Shown: positions 36,699 through 48,109 of the stretch, piece after piece | Layout of the letters: each line of letters begins with the position of its first letter | How positions within the stretch are numbered: the first letter of the stretch is position 1 | Assembly (NCBI RefSeq): GCF_904846065.1 | Contig: NZ_CAJGZV010000001.1 | Coordinates: 558,001-622,000 of the forward strand | Direction of reading: 5' to 3' | Length of the DNA: 64,000 nt | Source: Psychrobacter immobilis | GTDB lineage: Bacteria; Pseudomonadota; Gammaproteobacteria; Pseudomonadales; Moraxellaceae | Notes under the pieces: model-generated | Seen by the model: only the letters and a program-made list of their open reading frames with translations | Databases searched by the model: none | Told to the model about the DNA's origin: nothing | Made by a program: the position numbers and the translations under genes

Positions 36699-39600
36699 AT
36701 GCGCCTAAAATCTCTCAAGCTGGCAGGCTTTAAATCCTTTGCCAATCCTACGACTTTTACCTTTCGTCATGGTATCACCGCCATTGTCGGGCCGAACGGC
36801 TGTGGCAAATCTAACGTCATTGATGCCATTCGTTGGGTGCTGGGTGAAACCTCTGCCAAGCAGCTGCGTGGCGGGGCGATGAGTGATGTCATCTTTGCGG
36901 GTACGCAAGATAAAGCCGCCAAAAGTGTCGCTAGCGTTGAGCTCACCTTCGAGCATACGCAAGATGAGCAAAACGGTATTCGCCATGAATTTAATCTCTA
37001 TCAAGAGCTGTCCGTTCGTCGTCAGGTAAATAAGGAAGGTCGCTCAGATTATTTTATCAATGGCACGCGCTGTCGTCGCCGTGATGTCGTCGATGTATTT
37101 TTGGGTACGGGACTTGGCGCACGTAGCTATGCGGTGATTGAGCAAGGCATGATTGGGCGTATCGTTGAGTCTAGCCCGATGCAGCTGCGTGAGTTTATCG
37201 AAGAGGCGGCAGGGGTCTCGCGCTATCAAGCACGCCGTGAAGAAACGCAAAAGAAGCTCGAGAAAACTAAAGATAATTTGGCACGCCTGCATGATATGCA
37301 AAGCGAGCTGGTCAGCCAACAAAAGCGTCTGTCTAAGCAAGCCGCCAGTGCTGAGCGCTACGAGGAGCTGGCATTAGCGCTTGCTGATATCAAGCAGCAG
37401 CTTGCCATTCAGCAGCTCTATCAAGCCAAGCATACTCAGCAGCAGCAAAAAATAGCGCATGAGCGCAGCGCCACTGAAGTATCAACTTTACAAGCCAACT
37501 ATGACAACCTAAAAGCCAAGCAAGATAAGCTTGCTGCTCATATCAATCAAGAGCAGTGGCTCAAAGACGATGCTCAAAGCAGCCATTATCAGCATCAATT
37601 AAGCTATCAACAAGCAGAGCATCAATTAGGTGATGCTAAATCACAATTAAACGCTATCGAGCAGCAACTCACGAGCTTAGAGCAGCAGAGTCAGCAAGCA
37701 GTCGATGAGATAAATCGCCTAAAGGCTGAGCAAGCCGAGCAGCAGACTGTGCTAGAAGGATTGCGTCCGAAGCTTATTGAATTAACGAATAAACGTGAAG
37801 CGCATAAACGCAACGAGCAACCATTACAGCGCGCCTACCATGACGCGCAAAATCAGCTATCACGCTTGCAAGATAATGCGCGCATGCTAGAACAACAGCA
37901 AGCCATTAATAACCAAGCACAAAAACGTTATCAGCAAAACCATGAAAAATGGCAGCGCCGTCAGCAAAATTGGCAGCATTTATGGCAGCAATTACAGCAG
38001 TCGCTATCACCAGTTGCAAGTGCTGGTTTGCAAAATAATTCTGATACGAATCATTTGCAGCAGAGGTTAGCGGTGCAAGTTGCTGAGCTAAACAAACAAT
38101 TGCAGCAGATTGAACGCCAACAAGACAGCGTCGATGAGCGACTGTCTGAGCTACAACCGCAAGCGCAGGATTTACAACAGCAATTACACACGCAGCAGCG
38201 CGAGTTAAGCGAGAATGAGAAGCGCCACGCCGTATTGGCGGGTGAGTACGATACCCTGCATCAAATATTGAATCCTAAGCCGACACCAAAATCGCAACCG
38301 CTTGTTCATGCAAAAACTGCTGATGTTAAAAGTGATTTAGAAAATGAAATAGCTAGCGACTATAGCCAATTGACCATTACCACCTTGCGTGACCAGATTG
38401 AGTTAAGCGCGAAAGGTCAGCAGCATGCAGAGCTACTTGATAGTGTGTTGGCATTATGGTTAGACAGCCATGTACTAGTTTCTAACCAAACTTATCAACC
38501 AAATATTGATAACGTGAGCGATGACTCTGAGAAAGTGAATAGCTTATGGCAGGTGCTTGAGCATGAGTTAAAAGATTTATTTGTTTATCAAAATGCGCAA
38601 ACCAATACAGTGGACAAGCCATCAATCAAAATAGAAACGGGTCATAGTTTGTGGCTACCTGCTCAGACAAATGATACAGATTCAACGCCATTTACCAGTG
38701 TCTTGCCAGAGAACTTAATTGATAAAGTACTGCCTTTATCACAGCTGATTAGCGCACCGAACTTAGCGCTTTGGCGGCAGTGCTATTTATATATTGCACA
38801 GCCTGAGACAGATAATAAGCAAACGTTAGAAGCGCTTGCTGAGATTTTAAAAGCATTGCCATCGTCAGCTATTTTACTCACGACTGACGGCTGGCTTATC
38901 AGTCGTCAGGGTACGATGAATCTAAGTAAATTTGCTGGTGCGCAAGATGGAAAAAATGGTAGCAATAACAGCAACAGTCAATTTTTAACCCAGCGTTTGC
39001 GGCAGCGCAGCCGTTTACAAGCGTTAGAGAATTTGCTCGATGAGTTTGAGAACAAAATAGAAGCGCAGAAAAAAGCGATTACAAAAGACCAGCGTGACTA
39101 TGATGCATTGATAGTCAGCTTAGAAGAAACACGCGCGCAAGCTGAGCAATTGACCCGTGATGAGCATCAATATCAGCAACAGCTCACTACTCAGCGCGCC
39201 AACGCTGAACGTTTGCAAGCGGACAGCCAACGCCTCAATGCTGATAAAGCAGCCCTTGAGCAAGAGCAACAGGAGCTGGTGCAAGAACAACAATCGCTCA
39301 ATCATGAGCAGCAAGATATCCAAAGCAAAATAGCAGCGCTAACGCCACAAATCGCCGATGCTCGTGCGGCAACTCAGCAATTACAAGCGGAGCGCAGTGA
39401 GCTAAGTCGTACCCGTCAAGTAGATGATGACGCTTGGCAAGCCTTGCAACTTCGTATTCAACAAAGTGAGATGCGTTTAGAACACAGTGTAAGCAGTCTT
39501 GCTCGGGCAAGTGCGCAATTTGAAAAGTCGCTACAAAGTGAGCAAAATCTAAAGACGCGTCATGAGCAGCAGCAAAATACATTGCCAGCACTGCAAGATG

Positions 39601-40661
39601 CATTACAAACAGCACAGACCGCGCGCGATGAGCAGCAGGCTGTATTAACAGAGCGAGAAACTGCATTAACGGTGCTCAAGCAAGAATACAATCAGCAGCA
39701 GGTTGAGCTAGATAGCTTGCAAAATACACTGCAAACCCAGCAAAATGCGCTTGCCAATCACTCGACCGAGCTGGCACTAAGCGCTGCAAAATTAGAGGAT
39801 GCTAGTAGCCATACGCAAGAAGCGCTAGATGCTTATTATAAGGTGAGTCAAAAATATAAAGCACAATCAGACATAGCGCAGCACCCACAGCATCAGCAAC
39901 AAGTGATGAGCGTCTCAAACTTATTGGCAGATTTTATTGCGCATGATCGCCGTGTGCGCCCAGATAAAATTGCTGAGCTTGAGTCTGAGCGCGTGCAGCT
40001 TGAGCAGCAGCTAAGCAAAATTGGCGCGGTCAATCTCGCTGCCGTGGCAGAGTTGGCAGAGGTTAATGAACGCTTAGAGCCACTCGCGCAGCAGACAACC
40101 GATATTGCTGCCAGTATGCAGACGTTAACGGAGGCGATTGCTTCGATTGATGAAACGACCAAAACGCTATTTATGCAGACGCTCGATGCCGTCAATATTG
40201 AGCTTGCCAATTTATTTGCTAAAGTGTTTGGTGGCGGGCAAGCCAGTTTAACGCTCAATACGGATGATATGCCCGTTAATGCGCCAAAATCAGAACAGTG
40301 GCGGGCAGGGCTAACCTTAATGGCACAACCAAAAGGCAAACGTAATAGCCGCCTCGCTGTGCTTTCAGGCGGCGAAAAGACGCTTACTGCATTGAGCTTG
40401 ATTTTTGCGATATTTAAGCAGCATCCCGCGCCATTTTGTGTGTTGGATGAAGTCGATGCACCACTTGATGACGCCAACGTCGCTCGCTTTACCAGTCTTA
40501 TTCATGAATTAGCAGACGATTTGCAGTTTATCTTTATCAGCCATAATAAATTAACGATGCAGATTGCCGATGAGTTAAAAGGCGTGACCATGCCAAGCGC
40601 AGGGATTTCTACCTTGGTCAGTGTGTCACTCGATGAGGCAGCGCGTTACCTTTCTGATTAA
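36699..40661 (+). CDS. smc: Chromosome segregation protein SMC
   Basis: Condensin ATPase that organises and segregates the chromosome. The 1320-residue protein has Walker A GPNGCGKS (31-38), a signature LSGGEKTLTALSLIFAIF and Walker B FCVLDEVDAPLDDANV in the C-terminal head. Two long Gln-rich coiled coils flank a middle region (about residues 527-764) with few heptads, which should hold the hinge. It is longer than usual bacterial SMC proteins (about 1150-1190 residues), and the extra length lies mainly in this middle region. It is followed by zipA and ligA, as in Acinetobacter and Pseudomonas. No scpA or scpB is in the window. Confidence 0.95.
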   Translation: MRLKSLKLAGFKSFANPTTFTFRHGITAIVGPNGCGKSNVIDAIRWVLGETSAKQLRGGAMSDVIFAGTQDKAAKSVASVELTFEHTQDEQNGIRHEFNLYQELSVRRQVNKEGRSDYFINGTRCRRRDVVDVFLGTGLGARSYAVIEQGMIGRIVESSPMQLREFIEEAAGVSRYQARREETQKKLEKTKDNLARLHDMQSELVSQQKRLSKQAASAERYEELALALADIKQQLAIQQLYQAKHTQQQQKIAHERSATEVSTLQANYDNLKAKQDKLAAHINQEQWLKDDAQSSHYQHQLSYQQAEHQLGDAKSQLNAIEQQLTSLEQQSQQAVDEINRLKAEQAEQQTVLEGLRPKLIELTNKREAHKRNEQPLQRAYHDAQNQLSRLQDNARMLEQQQAINNQAQKRYQQNHEKWQRRQQNWQHLWQQLQQSLSPVASAGLQNNSDTNHLQQRLAVQVAELNKQLQQIERQQDSVDERLSELQPQAQDLQQQLHTQQRELSENEKRHAVLAGEYDTLHQILNPKPTPKSQPLVHAKTADVKSDLENEIASDYSQLTITTLRDQIELSAKGQQHAELLDSVLALWLDSHVLVSNQTYQPNIDNVSDDSEKVNSLWQVLEHELKDLFVYQNAQTNTVDKPSIKIETGHSLWLPAQTNDTDSTPFTSVLPENLIDKVLPLSQLISAPNLALWRQCYLYIAQPETDNKQTLEALAEILKALPSSAILLTTDGWLISRQGTMNLSKFAGAQDGKNGSNNSNSQFLTQRLRQRSRLQALENLLDEFENKIEAQKKAITKDQRDYDALIVSLEETRAQAEQLTRDEHQYQQQLTTQRANAERLQADSQRLNADKAALEQEQQELVQEQQSLNHEQQDIQSKIAALTPQIADARAATQQLQAERSELSRTRQVDDDAWQALQLRIQQSEMRLEHSVSSLARASAQFEKSLQSEQNLKTRHEQQQNTLPALQDALQTAQTARDEQQAVLTERETALTVLKQEYNQQQVELDSLQNTLQTQQNALANHSTELALSAAKLEDASSHTQEALDAYYKVSQKYKAQSDIAQHPQHQQQVMSVSNLLADFIAHDRRVRPDKIAELESERVQLEQQLSKIGAVNLAAVAELAEVNERLEPLAQQTTDIAASMQTLTEAIASIDETTKTLFMQTLDAVNIELANLFAKVFGGGQASLTLNTDDMPVNAPKSEQWRAGLTLMAQPKGKRNSRLAVLSGGEKTLTALSLIFAIFKQHPAPFCVLDEVDAPLDDANVARFTSLIHELADDLQFIFISHNKLTMQIADELKGVTMPSAGISTLVSVSLDEAARYLSD

Positions 40662-40875
40662 GAGCAGCGTTGAATAGCAAAAATAATTGATAACTGGCAG
40701 CAGTTGTCGGTGGTATAGTTAGAAATGATGTGACAATATTACAACGTCACGCAAGTGTGTCAGCCTCACGGTAAACGATGACTATATGGTGACGATATTC
40801 ATTAGCCATGCTAGACTATTGCCATTTATTCCCTCTTATGTATTCCCTTTTGTCATATATTAGGATGTATCTCTT

Positions 40876-41892
40876 ATGACCGCTATTCAGTTTATATTGA
40901 TTGCCATTGCCGCATTTATCATGCTTGCAGGGCTATTTATGGTCATTCGTAGCTTTAAGCGCCGCAATAATGCTGAAGCGGTAGCGGTCAATTATGATAA
41001 AAACGGTATTCCTATCATACCGCGTCATGAACGCAATATCGTCGATCAGCCAGACTTAGACGATACAGTCGCTGGCGAAACAAGTATCGCTCCTGATCGC
41101 AGTTATCTAAATGCGGTGGTCGAAGACGAGCCTTTGACCCAATCTCATACCCATGTTGATACGCAGCTGACAGCTGGGCATGCGGATGTTAATGACACCG
41201 ATACTGACACAATAGATGATGCTGACTATGTGCGCTGGCAAGCAGAGCAGCAGCGTGCTGACAACAGCGAGTTTGCAGAAGCCGCTGAGCAGATGCATAT
41301 CGAGCAAGAGCAGGATGCGTTTTCAAGCCTGATGTCTGCAACTGACAGCTTGATGCCCTCTATTGATACCGCAGACGAGCCAAGCTTCGATAATAACAGT
41401 CCGATACTCGATCAGCATCTCTCAGAGCCAGTGGATGAAGCGCAAAACGGTCCACTCATCAATGCCAAAGACAATATTAATATCACTATTTTGCCGCATC
41501 AATATCGCGACCGTCCAGCCGCAATTATCCGTGGTCGTGATTTATTGGCATTAATTGATAAGTATGGTCTGCGCTATGGCGCGATGAACATGTTCCATCG
41601 TTATGAGCAAAAAGACGGCACGGGCATGCTATGGTTCAGTATGATGGGTATCACTGATAGTGGTATCGCGCCTTTTGATCCGCATAGCGTGGCGACCAAT
41701 ACTTATAATGGTGTGGTAGTATTCTTATCTTTGCCGCATCCACAAGCGCTGCGTAGCTTCGATAGTATGATGAGTATTGCTTATATGATGGCAAGTGATT
41801 TGGACGCCATTATGCTCGATGAAGAGAACGAACCAATCACCCCTGAATACAAGCAGCAATTGCGTAATCAAGTCCGCGATTATGAAGGTTAG
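40876..41892 (+). CDS. zipA: Cell division protein ZipA
   Basis: Anchors FtsZ to the inner membrane in the divisome. The 338-residue protein has one N-terminal transmembrane segment (about 4-25) followed by basic RSFKRRNN, a long acidic disordered linker (about 50-195) and a C-terminal FtsZ-binding domain with NITILPHQYRDRPAAIIRG, GLRYGAMNMFHRYEQKDG and TYNGVVVFLSLPHP. The start ATG 40876 follows AGGATGTATCTCTT. Its place between smc and ligA is the conserved gene order. The linker is unusually rich in Asp/Glu/Thr, where many ZipA linkers are Pro/Gln-rich. Confidence 0.93.
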   Translation: MTAIQFILIAIAAFIMLAGLFMVIRSFKRRNNAEAVAVNYDKNGIPIIPRHERNIVDQPDLDDTVAGETSIAPDRSYLNAVVEDEPLTQSHTHVDTQLTAGHADVNDTDTDTIDDADYVRWQAEQQRADNSEFAEAAEQMHIEQEQDAFSSLMSATDSLMPSIDTADEPSFDNNSPILDQHLSEPVDEAQNGPLINAKDNINITILPHQYRDRPAAIIRGRDLLALIDKYGLRYGAMNMFHRYEQKDGTGMLWFSMMGITDSGIAPFDPHSVATNTYNGVVVFLSLPHPQALRSFDSMMSIAYMMASDLDAIMLDEENEPITPEYKQQLRNQVRDYEG

Positions 41893-41949
41893 TTTTAATG
41901 TATGAATACAGGTTGATTAATAAAAGCTGATTCATATTAGCAGTATTCT

Positions 41950-41986
41950 AAAAGGCAAATAGCGCTTGACGTTATTTGCCTTTTTT
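41950..41986 (+). terminator. Rho-independent terminator after zipA
   Basis: AAAAGGCAAATAGCG pairs with CGTTATTTGCCTTTT (one G-T pair) around a five-base loop, followed by T. Confidence 0.85.
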
Positions 41987-42015
41987 AATGGGCTTTAGTT
42001 TCTGCAAAATGCTAG

Positions 42016-42117
42016 AGTCGGTTCAAGATAGTTTAGATACAAGGAAGGTGAGAGAAAGTACTACACATAGTAGACTGAGCGAGCCTGACACAGTATCTAA
42101 ACTATCTTGAACCGACT
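42016..42117. repeat. 102-bp palindromic element with 25-bp perfect terminal inverted repeats (MITE-like)
   Basis: AGTCGGTTCAAGATAGTTTA... (42016-42040) and its exact complement (42093-42117) enclose about 52 bp with no coding capacity. It sits between the zipA terminator and the ligA promoter region. Its ends are not those of the IS630 element at 45322. The structure fits a small non-autonomous mobile element or an intergenic repeat family; only one copy is seen in this window. Confidence 0.6.
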
Positions 42118-42161
42118 ATATCCGAGCATCCTACAAACTTGTTATCATATCGGCATCTTGA

Positions 42162-44285
<2,124 letters not shown>

Positions 44286-44288
44286 GTT

Positions 44289-45321
44289 ATGAGTATTGAT
44301 GATATGGAAGGTTTGGACGAAGCAACACGGAAAGAAATTGAAGAATTGCAGAAAGTGACGCGTGAGAAAGATGGAGGAGAGGCTTTTGCAGATGCTCAAT
44401 TTAACATAGGAAAAATACTTCAAGAAAATGTCAGTGACGAAGAAGCAATTGCTAAATGGCGTACTGTAGAACGTTATGATGATGTAAAAACATATGCTAA
44501 AGCACAGTGTAATATTGGATTTCTTTCAGAAAGAGCAAGGGATTTTGAAAAGGCTTTGCTAGCGTGGGAAGCAATTCAGCGTAAAGATTATCCACCTGCA
44601 TATTCTAAGGCACAAGTTGGTATTGGTTTAGTTTTAAAACAGAAGAAAGATTTGCAAGGTGCTCTGTCAGTATGGGGTAACATTAAGCGTTCTGATGATT
44701 TAGCAGCGTATGCTAGAGCGCAGTTTAACATTGGCATATTATTTCAAGAGATGAAAGATAGTCAGAAAACGTTAAATGCATGGCGAAAAATTAAGTATTG
44801 TGATGATGAGAATGTATATTTTGCTGCACAATTTAATATCGGACTAGTCTTAATAAAGCAAAATGATGTAGCAGAAGCTTTATCAGTATGGGGTAATATC
44901 AAGCGTTCTGATAATACGGATTTATATGCTAGAGCGAAATTTAATACCGGAGTTCTGTTAAAATCTAGAGGTAGGTTTGCAGGAGCAATGGAGGCATGGA
45001 GTAAAATAAGACGTTCTGATGGCTTAAACTTTTTCTGTAGTGCTCAGTTCGAAATAGGGAAAGCTCTTATTGATAAGAATGTTGAGGAAAGTGCTCTTGA
45101 AGCCAAAAAACATTTTTTAATTGCAAAAGAGTTTTTTTCTTACGAGTCGCATTGCTATATGAAAATATGTGATTTATTAAGAAAGGATAGTGATAAAACT
45201 TCAAGAATACAGTACTTAAGGTTTTTTGAAAGGATTTTAAAAACAGTTGATATTCTAAGAATAAAATTTATAGATTCAAATAGTAATAATCAAAGTGCTG
45301 AAAGAAAGCTCGCTCATTATA
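44289..45321 (+). pseudogene. 5' part of an IS-interrupted gene: seven 36-residue repeats
   Basis: This open frame starts with ATG 44289, 4 bp after ligA, and runs into the IS630 element, where it stops at 45341 after seven element-encoded codons. It contains seven tandem repeats of exactly 36 residues that begin at residues 36, 72, 108, 144, 180, 216 and 252, each starting with AQFNIG or a variant and carrying A..W..I.R.D...YA. They resemble TPR/Sel1-type helical hairpins. Repeats 3 and 5 share SVWGNIKRSD exactly, which suggests internal duplication. The sequence ends in RKLAHYT. If the element is removed it joins in frame to the DUF2971-like part at 46232, giving 684 residues. The DNA is AT-rich compared with ligA. 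Confidence 0.85.
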
Positions 45322-45385
45322 CTATAGTAGAGTTCAGATAAAACCGATACAACACATAAAAACTAATCAACTATTTAGATAAACC

Positions 45386-45724
45386 ATGACTTATTCAATC
45401 GACTATCGTAAACAGGTTCTTTCTAGCATCGATAATGGTCTGACTGTTAGAGAAGCTGCTGCTTTTTACACGCTTAGCACCAGTACTATACATAGCTGGA
45501 GACAGAACTTAGAGCCTAAGAAAGGGCGAGATAAAGCCCCGACTAAAATACCTGATGACGCTTTGCTTCAGGATGTCAAAGCGTATCCTGATGACTATCA
45601 ATATGAGCGCGCAAATCGTCTGGGCTGTAGTAAAACCGGCATTCATCATGCTTTAAAACGATTAAACATCAGCCAAAAAAAAGACACTAGAGCATCCAAA
45701 AGCCTGTCTGGAAAAAAGAGCTAA
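45386..45724 (+). CDS. IS630-family transposase, N-terminal frame (orfA)
   Basis: A 112-residue protein with a helix-turn-helix DNA-binding region (YRKQVLSSIDNGLTVREAAA, STSTIHSWRQNLEPKK) followed by a second HTH-like part (ANRLGCSKTGIHHALKRLN). It ends shortly after a run of eight A at 45675-45682. In the +1 frame beyond the A-run the sequence continues KKTLEHPKACLEKRAKYLNH, the usual IS630 connection to the catalytic domain. A full transposase therefore needs a frameshift or transcript slippage at the A-run. The alternative is an inactivating 1-bp change. Confidence 0.88.
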   Translation: MTYSIDYRKQVLSSIDNGLTVREAAAFYTLSTSTIHSWRQNLEPKKGRDKAPTKIPDDALLQDVKAYPDDYQYERANRLGCSKTGIHHALKRLNISQKKDTRASKSLSGKKS

Positions 45725-45737
45725 GTATCTCAATCAC

Positions 45738-46223
45738 TTGAGTGATTATATAATTCAAGGCTATCCCATTGTTTATATGGATGAAAGTGGCTTTGAGCAT
45801 GAGACCATCAGGCCTTATGGCTATGCTCCGATAGGTAAGCCTTGTATCGATCGCTACAACTGGCAAGGTAAAAAACGTACCAACGTCATTGGTGCCCTGT
45901 ACGAAAGAGTACTATTTGCACTTGATTACTTCGAAAAAAACATCAATGGAGATGTATTCTATAACTGGTGCAAGTACACGCTAATACCGAGCCTAAAAAC
46001 CAAGTGCGTAATCGTAATGGATAACGCAAGCTTTCATAAACGAGTACAAAAGCTGCTTAATAGACACGGCCATCGCCTTTTATTTTTACCACCCTACAGC
46101 CCTGATCTGAACCCTATCGAGAAAAAGTGGGCACAGGCTAAATTTCTACGCCAAGGATGGATGGAGAATAATCTACCTAAACTGTTTCATGATATGGGCT
46201 GTATCGATTTTATATTAAGCTGA
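45738..46223 (+). CDS. IS630-family transposase, catalytic DDE frame (orfB)
   Basis: A 161-residue DDE domain. The acidic triad is visible in VYMDESGFEHE, VIVMDNASFHK and PDLNPIEKKWAQAKF. The frame is open upstream of the TTG at 45738 to the eight-A run, so it is most likely expressed as a fusion to orfA. It ends 6 bp before the right end of the element. The family is IS630; the length of the joined protein, about 280 residues, is normal. Confidence 0.88.
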   Translation: MSDYIIQGYPIVYMDESGFEHETIRPYGYAPIGKPCIDRYNWQGKKRTNVIGALYERVLFALDYFEKNINGDVFYNWCKYTLIPSLKTKCVIVMDNASFHKRVQKLLNRHGHRLLFLPPYSPDLNPIEKKWAQAKFLRQGWMENNLPKLFHDMGCIDFILS

Positions 46224-46231
46224 CTATAGTA

Positions 46232-47253
46232 CTGATGTGGCTAATATTTTGTTAAGTGAAGCCAGCAGCAAAGAGCCTGCCAAAAAATTACGTTTAAATA
46301 CTATTAGCAATATGAATGATCCTAGTGAAGGACAGTTGCTCAAATTATTTCTGAATAAAGAAGAGGGTATAATTTATAATCCTACAGATTTTGACGAAAG
46401 GTTTCATGCTTTTTTTAGTTGCTTTACTTTTAATCATGATAGTCTGAATCAATTCCGACTTTACGGTAAGAAAGATTACCTAGAAGCTTCTGGTGTTAGT
46501 CTGGTTTTTACTCAGAACTTTTTTCAAGATAATAATTCTGGTGGACTTTCATTTCTATCAATTGACTCTTTTTCTCAAAAATTAAGAGAAAAACACATTT
46601 CTCCTGAATTTGGTTATGAGAATATTGAGAATGAAGACAAATTTGATAATAATTTAATAGGTAAAAAGCCAGTGATGCGTTGCATTTACTTAGATCCAGA
46701 AAGTGGATATATTCAATTGGCACAACGTAACAGGCTTACTTTTTATCGCGAGTTTGATTGCAACAAAACTATAATAGATAAAGATAGGGTGGATATAGAG
46801 AAAAGCCTTGCAGAGGAGAGCTGGGAACATTACTCTAATGAAATGGCTAAAAAAACCAAGGATTTTATAGAGTCTTTCAATATTTTAAAAAATGATTATG
46901 AAAAGATTGTTAGTGAAAATACAAAAATCAGAGATATTTCATTAGATAAATCTAATGCACTTGAAGTATTATTGGATGAAATTCTTTTGCCATTGAAGTA
47001 TCTAATTAAACATTCTGCATTTCAAGAGGAGCAAGAGTGCCGAATGATTTATATTACTTCACTTGATAGACCTGAAGTAAAAATGGAATTTGGTAGATTT
47101 TTATACGTCGAGTATGAACCTGACGTAAAATCCCATCTCGACAAGTTATATATAGCCCCTGCTGCCACACAATATCAGCCTTATTTAACAAAGCTGCTCT
47201 GCGATACAAATGTCAAAATTGAACTCTCAAACAATCCATATCGTCAGATTTAA
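46232..47253 (+). pseudogene. 3' part of the IS-interrupted gene: DUF2971-like domain
   Basis: This is the downstream part of the gene whose start lies at 44289. Read in frame across the removed element it continues ...LAHYT-DVANILLSEASS. LRLNTISNMNDPSEG, FHAFFSCFTFNHDSLNQFRL, ASGVSLVFTQNFF and, late, HSAFQEEQECRMIYIT follow the DUF2971 pattern (starting with HYT...). The function of this domain is not established. The separate part could start at GTG 46237, but no ribosome binding site is visible. The DNA is AT-rich, like the 5' part. Confidence 0.8.
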
Positions 47254-47262
47254 TATCTTCTA

Positions 47263-47297
47263 GTAGCGTATGTTTTACCAATCAGAACATACGCTAC
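47263..47297. terminator. 12-bp perfect hairpin between convergent genes
   Basis: GTAGCGTATGTT (47263-47274) and AACATACGCTAC (47286-47297) are exact complements with an 11-base loop. The T-tract is short on both sides, so terminator function is probable but not certain. Confidence 0.55.
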
Positions 47298-47305
47298 AGG
47301 CTTTT

Positions 47306-47842
47306 CTACTCCGCCATCTCTCCATGTGCCTTCGCTTCACCTTTTTTACCATCTGGCTGTATCACGATAGGCAATACCAACCCTTTCGCAAAGTCATCAG
47401 ACAGCACATAATCATAGCTACTGGCAGCGATATCAGGCGTAGTATGAATAATGAGTTTCATCTCATTGCCATCGGTTAGCTCATGTGAAACATAGCTTTC
47501 ACTCAGCTGATCCAAGGCTTTCGATAGTGCTTCATTGCTCGCCATGCTCACGGTCAGATTATGCTGAGCGGTGGCATTATCCACTTTGAAATATTCTGCA
47601 TAATCACGGACATTTTGGCTATCAAGCGCAAACGGATATTGATAATTGGCAGGGTCAGCGGGCTTCTCACCGCTCGCCATGACAGCCCAGTCGATAGTCT
47701 TAGTGGCTGTCGTTGACGAGTCTGCGGTCGCCACCGCTGGCTCAGAAGCTTGAGCGGCAGTTTCAGCATTGTTGTCGCAGCCAGCCAGTGCCCACATGCT
47801 GGCAGTAGCGATGATCATCATATTCATTAGGCGCTTAGCCAT
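47306..47842 (-). CDS. Lipoprotein, function unknown
   Basis: A 178-residue protein with signal peptide and lipobox LAGC (MAKRLMNMMIIATASMWALAGC). ATG 47842 is chosen with AAGGA 7 bp upstream; an in-frame start 33 bp earlier lacks one. The mature part begins with an Ala/Thr/Ser-rich linker followed by a compact domain (DWAVMASGEKPADPANYQYP, HNLTVSMASNEALSKALDQL, GLVLPIVIQPDGKKGEAKAH). I do not recognise a family. It is monocistronic. Confidence 0.75.
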   Translation of the reverse strand: MAKRLMNMMIIATASMWALAGCDNNAETAAQASEPAVATADSSTTATKTIDWAVMASGEKPADPANYQYPFALDSQNVRDYAEYFKVDNATAQHNLTVSMASNEALSKALDQLSESYVSHELTDGNEMKLIIHTTPDIAASSYDYVLSDDFAKGLVLPIVIQPDGKKGEAKAHGEMAE

Positions 47843-48030
47843 CGACGTATCCTTAGTATTATTAATCATAGACAATGTCCTATCAGTGCTATTTTGACAG
47901 GTTTCTTGATGCTTCTCTAGACAAAAGCAGCAAACCGTTCATTCTAATCAATGCTTTACCTGAATCTGTGGTTTTGATGTCAGTTTTTATACAGACATTC
48001 AGCGCCATTATTGCTTAATCAACACGCAAA

Positions 48031-48060
48031 AAAAACAGCCATCCTATGATGACTGTTTTT
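48031..48060 (-). terminator. Terminator of the 48110-48523 lipoprotein gene
   Basis: AACAGCCATC and GATGACTGTT pair with one mismatch around a CTAT loop. On the minus strand a run of T follows. Confidence 0.7.
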
Positions 48061-48109
48061 TATAAGTAGCTAGTTTTTTACAACTGGCAGACTGTTTATA
48101 GCTAGCTAA

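Larger units (their letters stand above)
45322..46229 (+). mobile_element. IS630-family insertion sequence (908 bp) with TA target duplication
   Basis: The element starts CTATAGTAGAGTTCAGATAA at 45322, and its right end, read inwards from 46229, is CTATAGTCAGCTTAATATAA. Extended by the flanking TA, the two 26-bp ends match at 19 positions. TA flanks both sides (45320-45321 and 46230-46231), the target duplication of the IS630/Tc1-mariner group. Two overlapping frames encode the transposase. It interrupts the repeat-DUF2971 gene, and removal with one TA restores the reading frame, which fixes the boundaries. Confidence 0.92.

Noticed and set aside
39893..40477. 194-codon minus-strand frame
   Set aside because: Antisense to the SMC C-terminal head domain; Ser/Ala-rich shadow composition.
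46237..47253. 3' part treated as an intact independent gene from GTG
   Set aside because: No ribosome binding site, lies directly at the IS end, and joins in frame with the upstream part when the element is removed.
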